From assembly GCF_001267885.1 (NCBI RefSeq), contig NZ_CP012382.1:992001-1056000 (forward strand): a stretch of DNA of 64,000 nucleotides. The letters are read 5' to 3'. Positions 25,237 to 33,291 of this stretch are shown here, in pieces; position 1 is the stretch's first letter; the number at the start of each line of letters is the position of its first letter. The stretch comes from Streptomyces ambofaciens ATCC 23877. Its GTDB lineage: Bacteria; Actinomycetota; Actinomycetes; Streptomycetales; Streptomycetaceae. The translations under genes were made by a program, and so were the position numbers. The notes beneath the pieces were generated by a model. That model saw only the letters and a list, made by a program, of their open reading frames with translations. It ran no database searches and was not told where the DNA came from.

Positions 25237-27348
25237 GTGCCGCGGCGAACGGCGAAGGCGGGGCTTGGGATGAGCGCAGCCGGGTCTGCCGGGTTCGAGG
25301 GCGACGCTTCGCCACGCGGACCCGTGGGGCCGAGCGGGCTGCTCGACGTGCTGAACGTGGCCTCGGTGGTACTGGACACCGAGGGCAGGATCGTGCTGTG
25401 GAGCCCGCAGGCCGAGGAGCTGTTCGGGTACCCCGCGCCGGAGGCGCTGGGACGGTACGCGGCGCGCGTCATGGTGCACGAACGCCATTTCGACCTGGCC
25501 GTGCAGCTGTTCGCCGACGTCATGAAGACCGGCCGGAGCTGGGCCGGGGCGTTCCCCGTCCGCCGCAAGGACGGCGGCACCCGGCTGGTGGAGTTCCGCA
25601 ACATGCGGCTCCTGGACGACCGGGGGGACGTCTACGCGCTGGGCCTGGCGGTCGACCGGTCGACCGTGCGCGAGCTGGAGCGCGACGTGGCGCTGTCCAC
25701 CCGGGTGATCCGGCAGTCCCCCATCGGGCTGGCCGTCCTGGACACGGAGCTGCGGTACGTGTCGGTCAACCCCGCCCTGGAGCGGATGAACGGGATGTCC
25801 GCCGAGGAGCACTTCGGTCGGACGGTCCGCGAGGTGCTGCCGCAGGTGGACGCGGGCCCGCTGGAGGCGACGGCGCGCCGGGTGCTGGAGACCGCGCGGC
25901 CGGTCGTCGACCTGTCCGCGACCGGACGGACACCCGCCGATCCGGACGAGGAACACGCCTGGTCGTTCTCGCTGTACCGGCTGGAGGACGCCGCCGGAGC
26001 GGTGCTGGGCGTGGCCGTGTCCGTCGTGGACGTCACGGAGCAGCACCGCGCGGGTGTCGAGGCGGAGGCCGCGCGGCACCGGCTGGCCGCCGTGGCGGAC
26101 GCCTCGGCCCGGATCGGCACCACGCTGGAGCTGGACCGCACCGCGCACGAACTGGCCGAGGTGGCCGTGCCCGGTCTCGCCGACATCGCGGCCGTGGATC
26201 TGCTGGAGGCCGTGGTGAAGGGCCGGCGCAGCAGTCTGGGCCCGGCCGAGCACGCCGTGATACGGGCGCTGGCCGTGGAGGCCGACCGCGCCCCGCTGGC
26301 CCTGCGTGCGGCCGACCCGCCCGGAGAGGTCGCCCGGTACGGGCCCGAGCGCCTGGTCACCGAGTGCGTGCGCACGGGTAGGCCGGTGATGGTGGCGCAG
26401 GTGACGGGCGAGGACCTGCCGCGCATCGCCCGCTCACCGGAGGCCGCCGAGCTGCTGCGACGGGCGGGCGTGCACTCCTACCTGGCCGTACCGCTGATCG
26501 CGCGGGGCGAGGTGCTGGGCGCCCTGGACCTCAAACGGACCGGCAACCCGCTGCCGTTCGACGAGGACGACCTGCTGCTGGCCCGGGAACTGGCCGCCCG
26601 CGCCGCGGTGCAGATCGACAACGCGCGCTGGTACCAGAACGCCCGCAGCGCGGCCCTCACCCTCCAGCGCAGTCTGCTGCCGCGCCATCCGCCGGTGACC
26701 GGCGGCCTGGAGGTCGCCTCCCGGTACCAGCCCGCCGAGGCCACCAGCGAGGTCGGCGGCGACTGGTTCGACGTGATCGAACTGGAGGGGTGCAAGACCG
26801 CGCTCGTGGTGGGCGACGTGATGGGCAGCGGCATCGCGGCGGCGGCCTCCATGGGACGCCTGCGCACGGCGACGAACACCCTGGCCGCCCTCGACCTCGA
26901 CCCGGCGTTCCTGCTCGAACACCTCGACCGGACCACCGCCGGCCTGGACCAGGCCATCGCGACCTGTGTCTACGCCGTCCACGACCCACACCGGCGGGAG
27001 TGCCGGATCGCGAACGCCGGACACCTGCCGCCCGTCCGCCTGCGGGCCGGCCGTCCGCCGGAGCTGCTGGACCTGCCGACCGGGGTGCCGCTCGGGGTGG
27101 GCGGTGTCGCCTTCGCCACCACGACGGTCGACCTGGATCCGGGCGACCGGCTGGTGTTCTACACCGACGGCCTCGTGGAGACGCGCCGGCAGCCGCTGGA
27201 CGAGCGGCTGGACGCGCTCCTGGCCCTGCTGGAGGGCCCGGACCGTCCCCTGGAGGAGGTCTGCGACCTGCTTCTGCGCACCCTCCACGAGCCGGAGAAC
27301 TCCGACGACGTGGCCCTCCTGATCGCCCGGGCCACGCCCCCGTCGTAG
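25237..27348 (+). CDS. SpoIIE-type phosphatase with PAS and GAF domains
   Basis: A 703-residue cytosolic phosphatase. In order: PAS ~28-140 (VVLDTEGRIVLWSPQAEELFGYPAPEAL in pieces), PAS ~150-270, GAF ~285-450 (SYLAVPLIARGEVLGALDLKR), and PP2C/SpoIIE ~465-700 with SEVGGDWFDVIELEG, VVGDVMGSGIAAAASMG, ATCVYAVHD, and YTDGLVETRRQ, ending in the DDVALLIAR core. It has no membrane segment and no C-terminal HATPase domain, unlike the related protein at 7223-9910, so it should act purely as a phosphatase in a partner-switching pathway. The start is uncertain: GTG 25237 or ATG 25270; neither has a well-spaced Shine-Dalgarno. Confidence 0.85.
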   Translation: MPRRTAKAGLGMSAAGSAGFEGDASPRGPVGPSGLLDVLNVASVVLDTEGRIVLWSPQAEELFGYPAPEALGRYAARVMVHERHFDLAVQLFADVMKTGRSWAGAFPVRRKDGGTRLVEFRNMRLLDDRGDVYALGLAVDRSTVRELERDVALSTRVIRQSPIGLAVLDTELRYVSVNPALERMNGMSAEEHFGRTVREVLPQVDAGPLEATARRVLETARPVVDLSATGRTPADPDEEHAWSFSLYRLEDAAGAVLGVAVSVVDVTEQHRAGVEAEAARHRLAAVADASARIGTTLELDRTAHELAEVAVPGLADIAAVDLLEAVVKGRRSSLGPAEHAVIRALAVEADRAPLALRAADPPGEVARYGPERLVTECVRTGRPVMVAQVTGEDLPRIARSPEAAELLRRAGVHSYLAVPLIARGEVLGALDLKRTGNPLPFDEDDLLLARELAARAAVQIDNARWYQNARSAALTLQRSLLPRHPPVTGGLEVASRYQPAEATSEVGGDWFDVIELEGCKTALVVGDVMGSGIAAAASMGRLRTATNTLAALDLDPAFLLEHLDRTTAGLDQAIATCVYAVHDPHRRECRIANAGHLPPVRLRAGRPPELLDLPTGVPLGVGGVAFATTTVDLDPGDRLVFYTDGLVETRRQPLDERLDALLALLEGPDRPLEEVCDLLLRTLHEPENSDDVALLIARATPPS

Positions 27349-27673
27349 CCGGACGGCGGGGCCCGCCGCCACCACGCGGGGCCCGTCGCGGCCGGGCGAC
27401 GACCCCGCCGTGGCCGCCCGGAGGCCCGCTCGTCGCCACGCGGGGCCCGTCATCGCCCCGCGTGGCCCACCGCGGCCGGGCAAAGCCCCGGTCATGGCCG
27501 CACAGAGGCCCGGTCGCCGCCGCACGGAGGGGCCCCGACGTAGCCCCGCGGGGCCCGACATAGCCCCGCGAGGGCCCGACGTGGCCCCGCGGAGCCCCCG
27601 ACGTCACCGGGCGAAGGCGTCGACGGCCGCCGGGTCGCCGGGCGACGTGCCGGCCCTCGTCGGGCGGACGCCC
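27349..27673. repeat. Degenerate GC-rich repeat tract
   Basis: A 325-bp gap between convergent genes. It is full of related GC-rich units: a CACGCGGGGCCCGTC element appears near 27374 and 27437, and three imperfect 20-21 bp tandem units lie at 27536-27555, 27556-27576 and 27577-27597. A 26-bp stretch (27608-27633) is identical to 27747-27772 inside the neighbouring methyltransferase gene. I see no gene in it; it probably acts as the convergent transcription end. Confidence 0.6.
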
Positions 27674-28495
27674 TTACCGCGCGACGCCGGTCACCACATG
27701 GGCGTACAGCTCCTCGCTGACCGCCAGCCGGGGCGTCAGGCCGGCCCGGGCGAAGGCGTCGACGGCCGCCGGTGCCTGGCGTTCGCTCGTCTCGACCAGC
27801 AGGCAGCCGCCGGGCGCGAGCCAGCGGGGTGCCTCGGCGGCGACCCTGCGCAGGACGTCGAGGCCGTCGGCGCCGCCGTCGAGGGCGACCAGCGGCTCGT
27901 GGTCGCGGGCCTCGGCCGGCAGCAGGGCGACCTCGCCGGTGGGGACGTACGGCACGTTGGCCGCGAGGATGTCCACCCGGCCGCGCAGGGCGTCGGGCAG
28001 CGCGTCGAACAGGTCACCGGTGTGCACCTGACCGCCGGCGTCGGCGAGGTTGCCGAGGGCGCAGCGCACGGCGGCCGGGTCGACGTCCGCGGCGTGCACC
28101 TCGGGCCGGTCGAGCGCAGCGGCCAGGGCGGCGCCGACGGCGCCGGAGCCGCAGCACAGGTCCACGACGACGGCCGCGTCCGGCGCCTGGGCGAGCGCCT
28201 CGGCCACGAGGAACTCGGTACGGCGGCGCGGCACGAAGACACCGGGGGCGACGGCGATGCGCAGACCGCGGAACTCGGCCCAGCCCAGGACGAGTTCGAG
28301 CGGCAGTCCGGTGACACGGCGGTCCACCAGGGACATGAGCTCCTGGCTGGTACGGGCCGCCGTCGACATCAGCTCCGCCTCGTCCTCGGCGAAGACGCAG
28401 CCGGCGGCGCGCAGTGCGGCCACGACGGAGTCCCGCGAGGGCGCGGAGGAGGAGAAGGCGGAGGGAGAGGGGGAAGCGGGAGACGAACGGGGCAT
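27674..28495 (-). CDS. PrmC-related glutamine N5-methyltransferase, atypical
   Basis: A 273-residue class I SAM methyltransferase related to PrmC/HemK, which methylates the GGQ glutamine of release factors. An N-terminal helical part (~20-75) precedes PRRRTEFLVAEAL, VVDLCCGSGAVGAALA (SAM motif I) and HAADVDPAAV. The catalytic NPPY tetrapeptide of true PrmC reads NVPY here (ILAANVPYVPTGE). This matches a PrmC-related subgroup of unknown substrate in actinobacteria rather than the housekeeping enzyme. The Ser/Pro-rich N-terminus (MPRSSPASPSPS) may be partly non-translated. Confidence 0.82.
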   Translation of the reverse strand: MPRSSPASPSPSAFSSSAPSRDSVVAALRAAGCVFAEDEAELMSTAARTSQELMSLVDRRVTGLPLELVLGWAEFRGLRIAVAPGVFVPRRRTEFLVAEALAQAPDAAVVVDLCCGSGAVGAALAAALDRPEVHAADVDPAAVRCALGNLADAGGQVHTGDLFDALPDALRGRVDILAANVPYVPTGEVALLPAEARDHEPLVALDGGADGLDVLRRVAAEAPRWLAPGGCLLVETSERQAPAAVDAFARAGLTPRLAVSEELYAHVVTGVAR

Positions 28496-28812
28496 GGAGG
28501 CCGAGAGCCTTTCGAGAACCGAAGGGCGCTTCCACGGTCACCCGTTGCCGGTGACCGCACTGTCGTGCGGGGAGAGCACCCTGGCCGACACAGCGGTAAT
28601 GGGTCCCACCTCCCAGGCGTCCGGCGGCCGGGGCTGTCCACGGCCGTCGGTCACCCTACCCCAGCGCCGCCCTCACCACAGGGGACCGATCAGCAGCCGG
28701 GCGTGAGGCGCGCGGGGGCCGCGGCCCGGGTCCGTCACCGGCGAAGCGCACGTGGTTGACTTATACAACCACTTTCCGGTTTGCACTCCGCAACCAGTGA
28801 CGAGGAGGAACC
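28496..28812. other. Promoter region of the MarR gene
   Basis: 317 bp between divergent genes. It holds the MarR-type operator (28752-28772), a weaker related dyad GGTTTGC...GCAACC (28779-28796), and GAGGAGG as the ribosome site for the MarR gene. The half near the methyltransferase gene shows nothing I can name. Confidence 0.45.
28752..28772. promoter_or_regulatory. MarR-type operator
   Basis: GTGGTTG (28752-28758) and CAACCAC (28766-28772) are perfect 7-bp arms around a 7-bp AT-rich spacer. It contains a TTGACT -35-like box (28756-28761) 52 bp before the MarR gene, so autorepression is likely. Confidence 0.6.
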
Positions 28813-29301
28813 GTGCCGGCAGCCGAGACGCCCGACGAGAGGACCGTCACCACCGGCGGCGGCCCGGCCGACACGGCCGTGGAGACCATCCAGCGGGAGA
28901 TGACGGCCTTCGCCCGCCGCGCCCGCGCCTCGGCGGGCCGCATGCACCCGGAGCTGTCCCTGGTCTCCTACACCCTGCTCGGCCATCTGGAGGAGCGGGA
29001 CGGCTGCCGGGCCACCGACCTGGCCGCCCACTACGCCCTGGACAAGTCCACCGTCAGCCGCCAGGTCTCCGCCCTGGAACGCACCGGGCTCGTCGAGCGG
29101 CGTGTCGACCCGGTCGACCACCGTGTCCAGGTCCTGCACCTGACCGAGGCCGGACGGCGCATCCTGGCCCAGGTCACCGAGAGCCGCCGAACGGCTTTCC
29201 GGGGGCGGCTCGCGGACTGGCCGGAGGAGGACCTGGTCCGCTTCGCCGCGTATCTGGAGCGGTACAACGCGTGGTCAGGGCCACAGCGCGACGACACCTG
29301 A
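28813..29301 (+). CDS. MarR-family regulator
   Basis: A 162-residue MarR regulator with an N-terminal ~35-residue extension. The winged helix reads LSLVSYTLLGHLEERDGCRATDLAAHYALDKSTVSRQVSALERTGLVERRVD in overlapping parts, with DPVDHRVQVLHLTEAGRR as the wing. GTG 28813 follows GAGGAGG. The gene stands alone; it faces a methyltransferase gene and is followed by the molybdenum oxidoreductase pair 110 bp downstream. Autoregulation through the dyad at 28752-28772 is likely; other targets are unknown. Confidence 0.88.
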   Translation: MPAAETPDERTVTTGGGPADTAVETIQREMTAFARRARASAGRMHPELSLVSYTLLGHLEERDGCRATDLAAHYALDKSTVSRQVSALERTGLVERRVDPVDHRVQVLHLTEAGRRILAQVTESRRTAFRGRLADWPEEDLVRFAAYLERYNAWSGPQRDDT

Positions 29302-29411
29302 GCCACCGGGGCCGGTCCCGGCCGGCGTGCGACGGCACGTACGGTGGGGGTACGCACTGATCACGCCGGCCGCGGGCACCCCCCTCGCGGCGGCCCGAAA
29401 GGCCCCACCGC

Positions 29412-30017
29412 ATGAACACCACCCGAGGCTTCACCGGACGCCCGCGCGCCACCGGACCGCAGCTGCCGCCCGGCCAGTACGACGCCGGCGACGACTGGCC
29501 CGTGCTGTCCGCGGAGGTCACGCCCGACCTGTCGCCCGCCGACTGGACCTTCCGCGTGGGCGGGCTGGTGGCCGAGTCCCGCATCTGGGACTGGGCCGGG
29601 GCCCGCCGGCTGCCCGCGTCGGCGTACGCGGGCGACATCCACTGCGTGACCGGCTGGTCGAAGTTCGGGGTGCGCTTCGGGGGCGTGTCACTGGACACCT
29701 TCCTGGAGGAGGCGGGCCCGCTGCCGTCCGCCACCCACGCGGTCGCCTACGCGCACACCGGCTACTCGGCGAACCTGCCCCTCGCCGACCTGACCGGCGG
29801 CCGGGCCTGGATCGTGTGGGAGTACGACGGGCGGCCACTGGCTCCGGAGCACGGCGGCCCGGCGCGGCTGGTGGTGCCGCACCTGTACTTCTGGAAGAGC
29901 GTGAAGTGGGTCGCGGGCCTGGAGCTCCTCGACCGCGACGAGCCGGGCTTCTGGGAGCAGAACGGCTACCACGCGCGCGGCAACCCCTGGGAGGAACAGA
30001 GGTACTCGGGTGACTGA
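29412..30017 (+). CDS. Molybdopterin oxidoreductase, sulfite oxidase-like domain
   Basis: A 201-residue protein consisting only of a sulfite oxidase/YedY-type molybdopterin-binding domain. DIHCVTGWSKFGVRFGG places the molybdenum-ligating cysteine at Cys78, and the tail (PHLYFWKSVKWVAGLELLD, EPGFWEQNGYHARGNPWEEQRYSGD) is diagnostic of this group. There is no Tat signal, so unlike MsrP/YedY it should be cytosolic. It overlaps the following FAD/NAD reductase gene by 8 bp; the two probably form an electron-transfer pair. The natural substrate is unknown. Confidence 0.9.
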   Translation: MNTTRGFTGRPRATGPQLPPGQYDAGDDWPVLSAEVTPDLSPADWTFRVGGLVAESRIWDWAGARRLPASAYAGDIHCVTGWSKFGVRFGGVSLDTFLEEAGPLPSATHAVAYAHTGYSANLPLADLTGGRAWIVWEYDGRPLAPEHGGPARLVVPHLYFWKSVKWVAGLELLDRDEPGFWEQNGYHARGNPWEEQRYSGD

Positions 30018-30786
30018 GACGGCGAGCCGCCCCGCGGGGGGCTTCACTCCCCCGACACGTTTCGCGGTGCCCGGACGCATCGAGGTGGACGGCCGGGTGG
30101 CCGGGACGTGGCAGACGGCCACCCTCACCGAGATCCGCCGCGAGACGCCCCGCGTGTCCACCTTCCGGTTCGCGGTGCCCGGCTGGGCGGGCCACGTGCC
30201 CGGCCAGCACCTGATGCTGCGGCTGACCGCCGAGGACGGGTACGTGGCCCAGCGCCACTACTCGCTGGCGTCCGCGCCCGACGACTCGGGCCACATCGAG
30301 CTGACCCTCGACCACGTCGAGGACGGCGAGGTGTCCGGCTGGTTCCACACGGTCGCCCGGCCCGGCGACCGGATCGAGGTGCGCGGTCCGCTGAGCGGCT
30401 TCTTCGCCTGGCCGGGCGACCGGCCCGCCCTGCTGCTCGGCGCGGGCTCCGGCGTGGTCCCGCTGATGTCCATGGTGCGGCACCACCGGGCGCGGGGTCT
30501 GACGGTGCCGCTGCGGCTGCTGGTGTCCGCGCGCAGTCCCGGGGACCTGATCTACGCCGGTGAGTACGGCGCGGAGACGACGCCCGTGTTCACCCGGAGC
30601 GCGCCCGCCGGAACCCCCGTGGGCCGGATGACGGCCGCGCACCTGGCACCGCTCCTGTCCCGGCCGCCCGCCGACGGCTGGGAGGCGTACGTGTGCGGCT
30701 CCAACTCCTTCGCGGAACACGCCTCGCGGCTGCTGGTGGCGGCCGGCCAGCCGGTGGACCGGATCAGGATCGAACGCTTCGGCTGA
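30010..30786 (+). CDS. FAD/NAD(P) ferredoxin reductase-like protein
   Basis: A 258-residue flavin reductase: FAD domain with QRHYSLASAPD (the RxYS motif) and NAD domain with LLGAGSGVVPLMSMVRHH and YVCGSNSFAEHASRLL near the end. There is no 2Fe-2S domain. GTG 30010 overlaps the preceding sulfite-oxidase-like gene by 8 bp, implying coupled synthesis; it likely passes electrons from NAD(P)H to the molybdenum centre, in the role of a soluble counterpart to the membrane subunit YedZ/MsrQ. The partner is inferred from gene order. Confidence 0.88.
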   Translation: MTETASRPAGGFTPPTRFAVPGRIEVDGRVAGTWQTATLTEIRRETPRVSTFRFAVPGWAGHVPGQHLMLRLTAEDGYVAQRHYSLASAPDDSGHIELTLDHVEDGEVSGWFHTVARPGDRIEVRGPLSGFFAWPGDRPALLLGAGSGVVPLMSMVRHHRARGLTVPLRLLVSARSPGDLIYAGEYGAETTPVFTRSAPAGTPVGRMTAAHLAPLLSRPPADGWEAYVCGSNSFAEHASRLLVAAGQPVDRIRIERFG

Positions 30787-31110
30787 CCCGCGCTCCCGGG
30801 CGGGCCGGGGCGGGGCGGCCGAGGCCGGGCGCCTCCCTCCCTTTCCCGGGCGCCTCCCCGCCGGGGAGGCGTCTCCGCCGGGGCACGCCGGGCACCTGAC
30901 CCGCGGCGCGGATCGCGTGGGTCAGGTGTTCCGGGCCGGGCGACGCGTGAGCGGGGGCCGCCGGACGGGGTACCCAGACCTGTGCGGGCACTCGCACGCG
31001 TGGCGCGACACGGAGACACTCGAACACCGGGACGCGGCGGCCCGGCCCTCGCACGGCCGCCCGTCCGGCCTTCCGGCCCTCCGGTCGTGACGATCCGCGA
31101 GGAGGTCGAG
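30787..31110. other. Gap with two hairpins
   Basis: 324 bp. A 9-bp perfect stem with GCC loop lies at 30851-30871 and a 10-bp stem CACCTGACCC/GGGTCAGGTG at 30893-30928; one or both end the molybdenum operon. The rest leads up to GAGGAGG before the next ATG; no promoter stands out. Confidence 0.5.
30851..30871 (+). terminator. Hairpin after the reductase gene
   Basis: CGCCTCCCC and GGGGAGGCG form a perfect 9-bp stem around a 3-base loop, 65 bp after the reductase stop. It is the likely transcription end of the molybdenum oxidoreductase pair. Confidence 0.55.
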
Positions 31111-31695
31111 ATGCGAACCCGGATGTGGGGCCGTCGCCTGCGGCGCAATCCGCTGCGCCGGCGGTCGGACGTCGTCGAGGCGTGGACCGTGCTGGCCGTC
31201 GCCGTCCTGCTCCTCCTGGGGGCCCCGCTGCTCGGCGCCGCCACCGCCTGGTGGAGCCACGGCGAGGCCCGGGCGACCGCGGCGGAACAGCAGGCGGAGC
31301 GGCACCGTGTGCGCGCCGCGGTGGTCGGGACGGCTCCCGACGCGCTGCCGTCGGTGCAGACCGGCGGGGAGTACTCGTACCGCGCGACCGTCCGCTGGAG
31401 CACGCCGGACGGTGACGAACGGAGCACCACCGCGCGGGTCCCGGCGGGCACCCGGCACGGTGACACGGTCGAGGTGTGGCTGGACTCCCGGGGCCGGGGC
31501 GTGCCCCCGCCGGTGGCCGATGCCGCGGTGTGGCAGCACAGCGTCACCATCGGCGCGTGCACCACGCTCGGCACGGCGCTCACGGTGCTGCTCGCGCACT
31601 GCGCCGTGCGCAAGGTGGCCCTGCGGCACCGGATGGCCGAGTGGGAGCGGGACTGGGCCCTCACCGAGCCCCGGTGGACGCACCGCCGGGCCTGA
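31111..31695 (+). CDS. Two-helix membrane protein, Rv1733c type
   Basis: A 194-residue membrane protein resembling the actinobacterial Rv1733c family. It has an Arg-rich N-terminus, one membrane helix (~24-48), an extracellular domain (~50-140) with YSYRATVRWSTPDGDERSTTARVPAGTRHGDTVEVWLD in parts, a second helix (~145-167) and an Arg-rich cytoplasmic tail. Streptomyces genomes have many copies; M. tuberculosis Rv1733c is a latency-induced antigen of unknown function. ATG 31111 has GAGGAGG directly ahead, settling the start. Confidence 0.78.
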   Translation: MRTRMWGRRLRRNPLRRRSDVVEAWTVLAVAVLLLLGAPLLGAATAWWSHGEARATAAEQQAERHRVRAAVVGTAPDALPSVQTGGEYSYRATVRWSTPDGDERSTTARVPAGTRHGDTVEVWLDSRGRGVPPPVADAAVWQHSVTIGACTTLGTALTVLLAHCAVRKVALRHRMAEWERDWALTEPRWTHRRA

Positions 31696-31856
31696 CACGG
31701 CACCGGTGACCCGACCACCCCGGCGGACTCCCCCGCGGGCCACCGCCGCCCTCGTCCCCTCACCAGGGGCTACCGCACCATCCTGACCTGCGGTTCGACG
31801 GACCGAACGCCAAGGAAATCAACATCGTCGCCGCTCAAGGATATGGCGAGACCTCC

Positions 31857-31889
31857 GATCACTCCCGTACGGTGTGATCATCCGTACGG
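31857..31889. promoter_or_regulatory. Composite dyad upstream of the CE7 esterase
   Basis: GATCAC (31857-31862) and GTGATC (31874-31879) form an 11-spaced dyad with a CCGTACGG palindrome (31865-31872) at its centre; a second CCGTACGG follows at 31882-31889. They lie 34-66 bp before the esterase ATG, where an operator or activator site would be expected. No family assignment. Confidence 0.45.
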
Positions 31890-31922
31890 TCCGGCACCGA
31901 CTCCCCGCAAAGGCGGTTCTCG

Positions 31923-32891
31923 ATGGCCCTGTTCGACCTCCCGCTCGACGAACTCCGCCACTGCCGGAGCGAGTCGGCCGAGCCCGAGGACTTCGACGCG
32001 TTCTGGGGCAAGACGCTGGAAGAAGCCCGCGAGTACGACCTGGACGCCCGCTTCGAGCCGGTGGACACGGGGCTGTCCACGGTGCGGGTGCACGACGTGA
32101 CGTTCGCCGGGTTCGGCGGCCACCCGGTGAAGGGCTGGCTGATCCTGCCGGCCGCGGCGGCCGAACCGCTGCCGCTGGTCGTGGAGTTCGTCGGGTACGG
32201 GGGCGGGCGGGGGCTGCCGCACGAGCACCTGCTGTGGGCGTCCACCGGCCGGGCGCACTTCGTGATGGACACCCGCGGCCAGGGCAGCGCCTGGGGCGGC
32301 GGTGGCGGCACCGCGGACCCCGTCGGCGGCACGCCCGCCTACCCGGGCTTCATGACCCGTGGCCTGGACGCCCCCGAGAACTACTACTACCGCCGCGTCT
32401 TCACCGACGCCGTACGGGCGGTCGAGGCGGCCCGCTCCCACCCGCTGACCGACCCGGCCCGCACGGTCGCCCTCGGCGGGAGTCAGGGCGGCGGCATCAC
32501 GATCGCCGTCGGCGGACTCGTGCCGGACCTGACGGCCGTCGCGCCGGACGTGCCGTTCCTGTGTGACTTCCCGCGCGCCACCCGGCTCACCGACCGGCAC
32601 CCCTACCGGGAGATCGGCCTGTACCTCAAGACGCACCGGGGCCGCACCGAGGACGCGCTGCGCACGCTGTCCTACTTCGACGGCGTGCACTTCGCGGCGC
32701 GCGGCCGGGCACCCGCCCTGTTCTCGGCGGCCCTGGAGGACCAGACCTGCCCGCCGTCGACGGTCTTCGCGGCGTTCAACGCCTGGGCACACGAGGACAA
32801 GGCGATCGAGGTGTACGACTTCAACGACCACGAGGGCGGCGGCCCCTTCCAGGAGGCCGCAAAGCTGCGCTGGCTGCGCTCGTACGTCTGA
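31923..32891 (+). CDS. Acetyl xylan esterase, CE7 family
   Basis: A 322-residue alpha/beta hydrolase of the CE7 (acetyl xylan esterase/cephalosporin-C deacetylase) family, usually a cytosolic hexamer that deacetylates imported xylo-oligosaccharides. Family marks: RGQ at 118-120, GGSQGGG with nucleophile Ser187, Asp273 in LEDQTCPPST, and His303 in NDHEGGG, matching the Thermotoga enzyme's 188/274/303 triad. There is no signal peptide. It stands alone but fits with the xylobiose importer and GH3 enzyme at the right end. ATG 31923 follows a weak AAGG sequence. Confidence 0.92.
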   Translation: MALFDLPLDELRHCRSESAEPEDFDAFWGKTLEEAREYDLDARFEPVDTGLSTVRVHDVTFAGFGGHPVKGWLILPAAAAEPLPLVVEFVGYGGGRGLPHEHLLWASTGRAHFVMDTRGQGSAWGGGGGTADPVGGTPAYPGFMTRGLDAPENYYYRRVFTDAVRAVEAARSHPLTDPARTVALGGSQGGGITIAVGGLVPDLTAVAPDVPFLCDFPRATRLTDRHPYREIGLYLKTHRGRTEDALRTLSYFDGVHFAARGRAPALFSAALEDQTCPPSTVFAAFNAWAHEDKAIEVYDFNDHEGGGPFQEAAKLRWLRSYV

Positions 32892-33291
32892 GTCGGGCGG
32901 GGCGGGCCGCACCTCACCCCCGGCCCGCGAGGCCCCGCACCGCCCGCCGGGGCAGCAGGCGGGCTCGGGGCCGCCCGCCCCTGCGGCCCGATCCGCGCGC
33001 TTTCGGACACGACGGACTTCGGGGGTTCCCCGGACCCGGCGGGGCGCGGCGCCGGGTCCGCCGGGCCCTGTCATCCACCGCTCGGGGCCGCGCATCGCCC
33101 ACGGCCCGCGCAGTACGGCGCCGGCGGTGGCCTGTACCGCGGCTTGTGACGAGGTGACGGCCGGTCGACGCCCGGGTGAGGTTTCGGCCGAACCGGCGGG
33201 CCGCACTTCACAACTGGTTTAGACCAATGGTACTCCTGGTGGCGCACCGAGCCCGCGCGGCTACCGCACGTCACCAACAGGAGGGCGCGGC
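32892..33291. other. Gap with a dre-like site before GntR
   Basis: 400 bp. Apart from the DasR-like site at 33213-33228 there is GC-rich, self-complementary sequence near the esterase stop (a possible terminator). I see no gene. Confidence 0.4.
33213..33228. promoter_or_regulatory. dre-like HutC/GntR operator
   Basis: ACTGGTTTAGACCAAT matches 14 of 16 positions of the DasR consensus ACTGGTCTAGACCACT, with perfect TGGT/ACCA arms at 33215-33226. It lies 64 bp before a GntR/HutC gene, so it is either the autoregulatory site of that protein or a DasR target. Confidence 0.6.
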
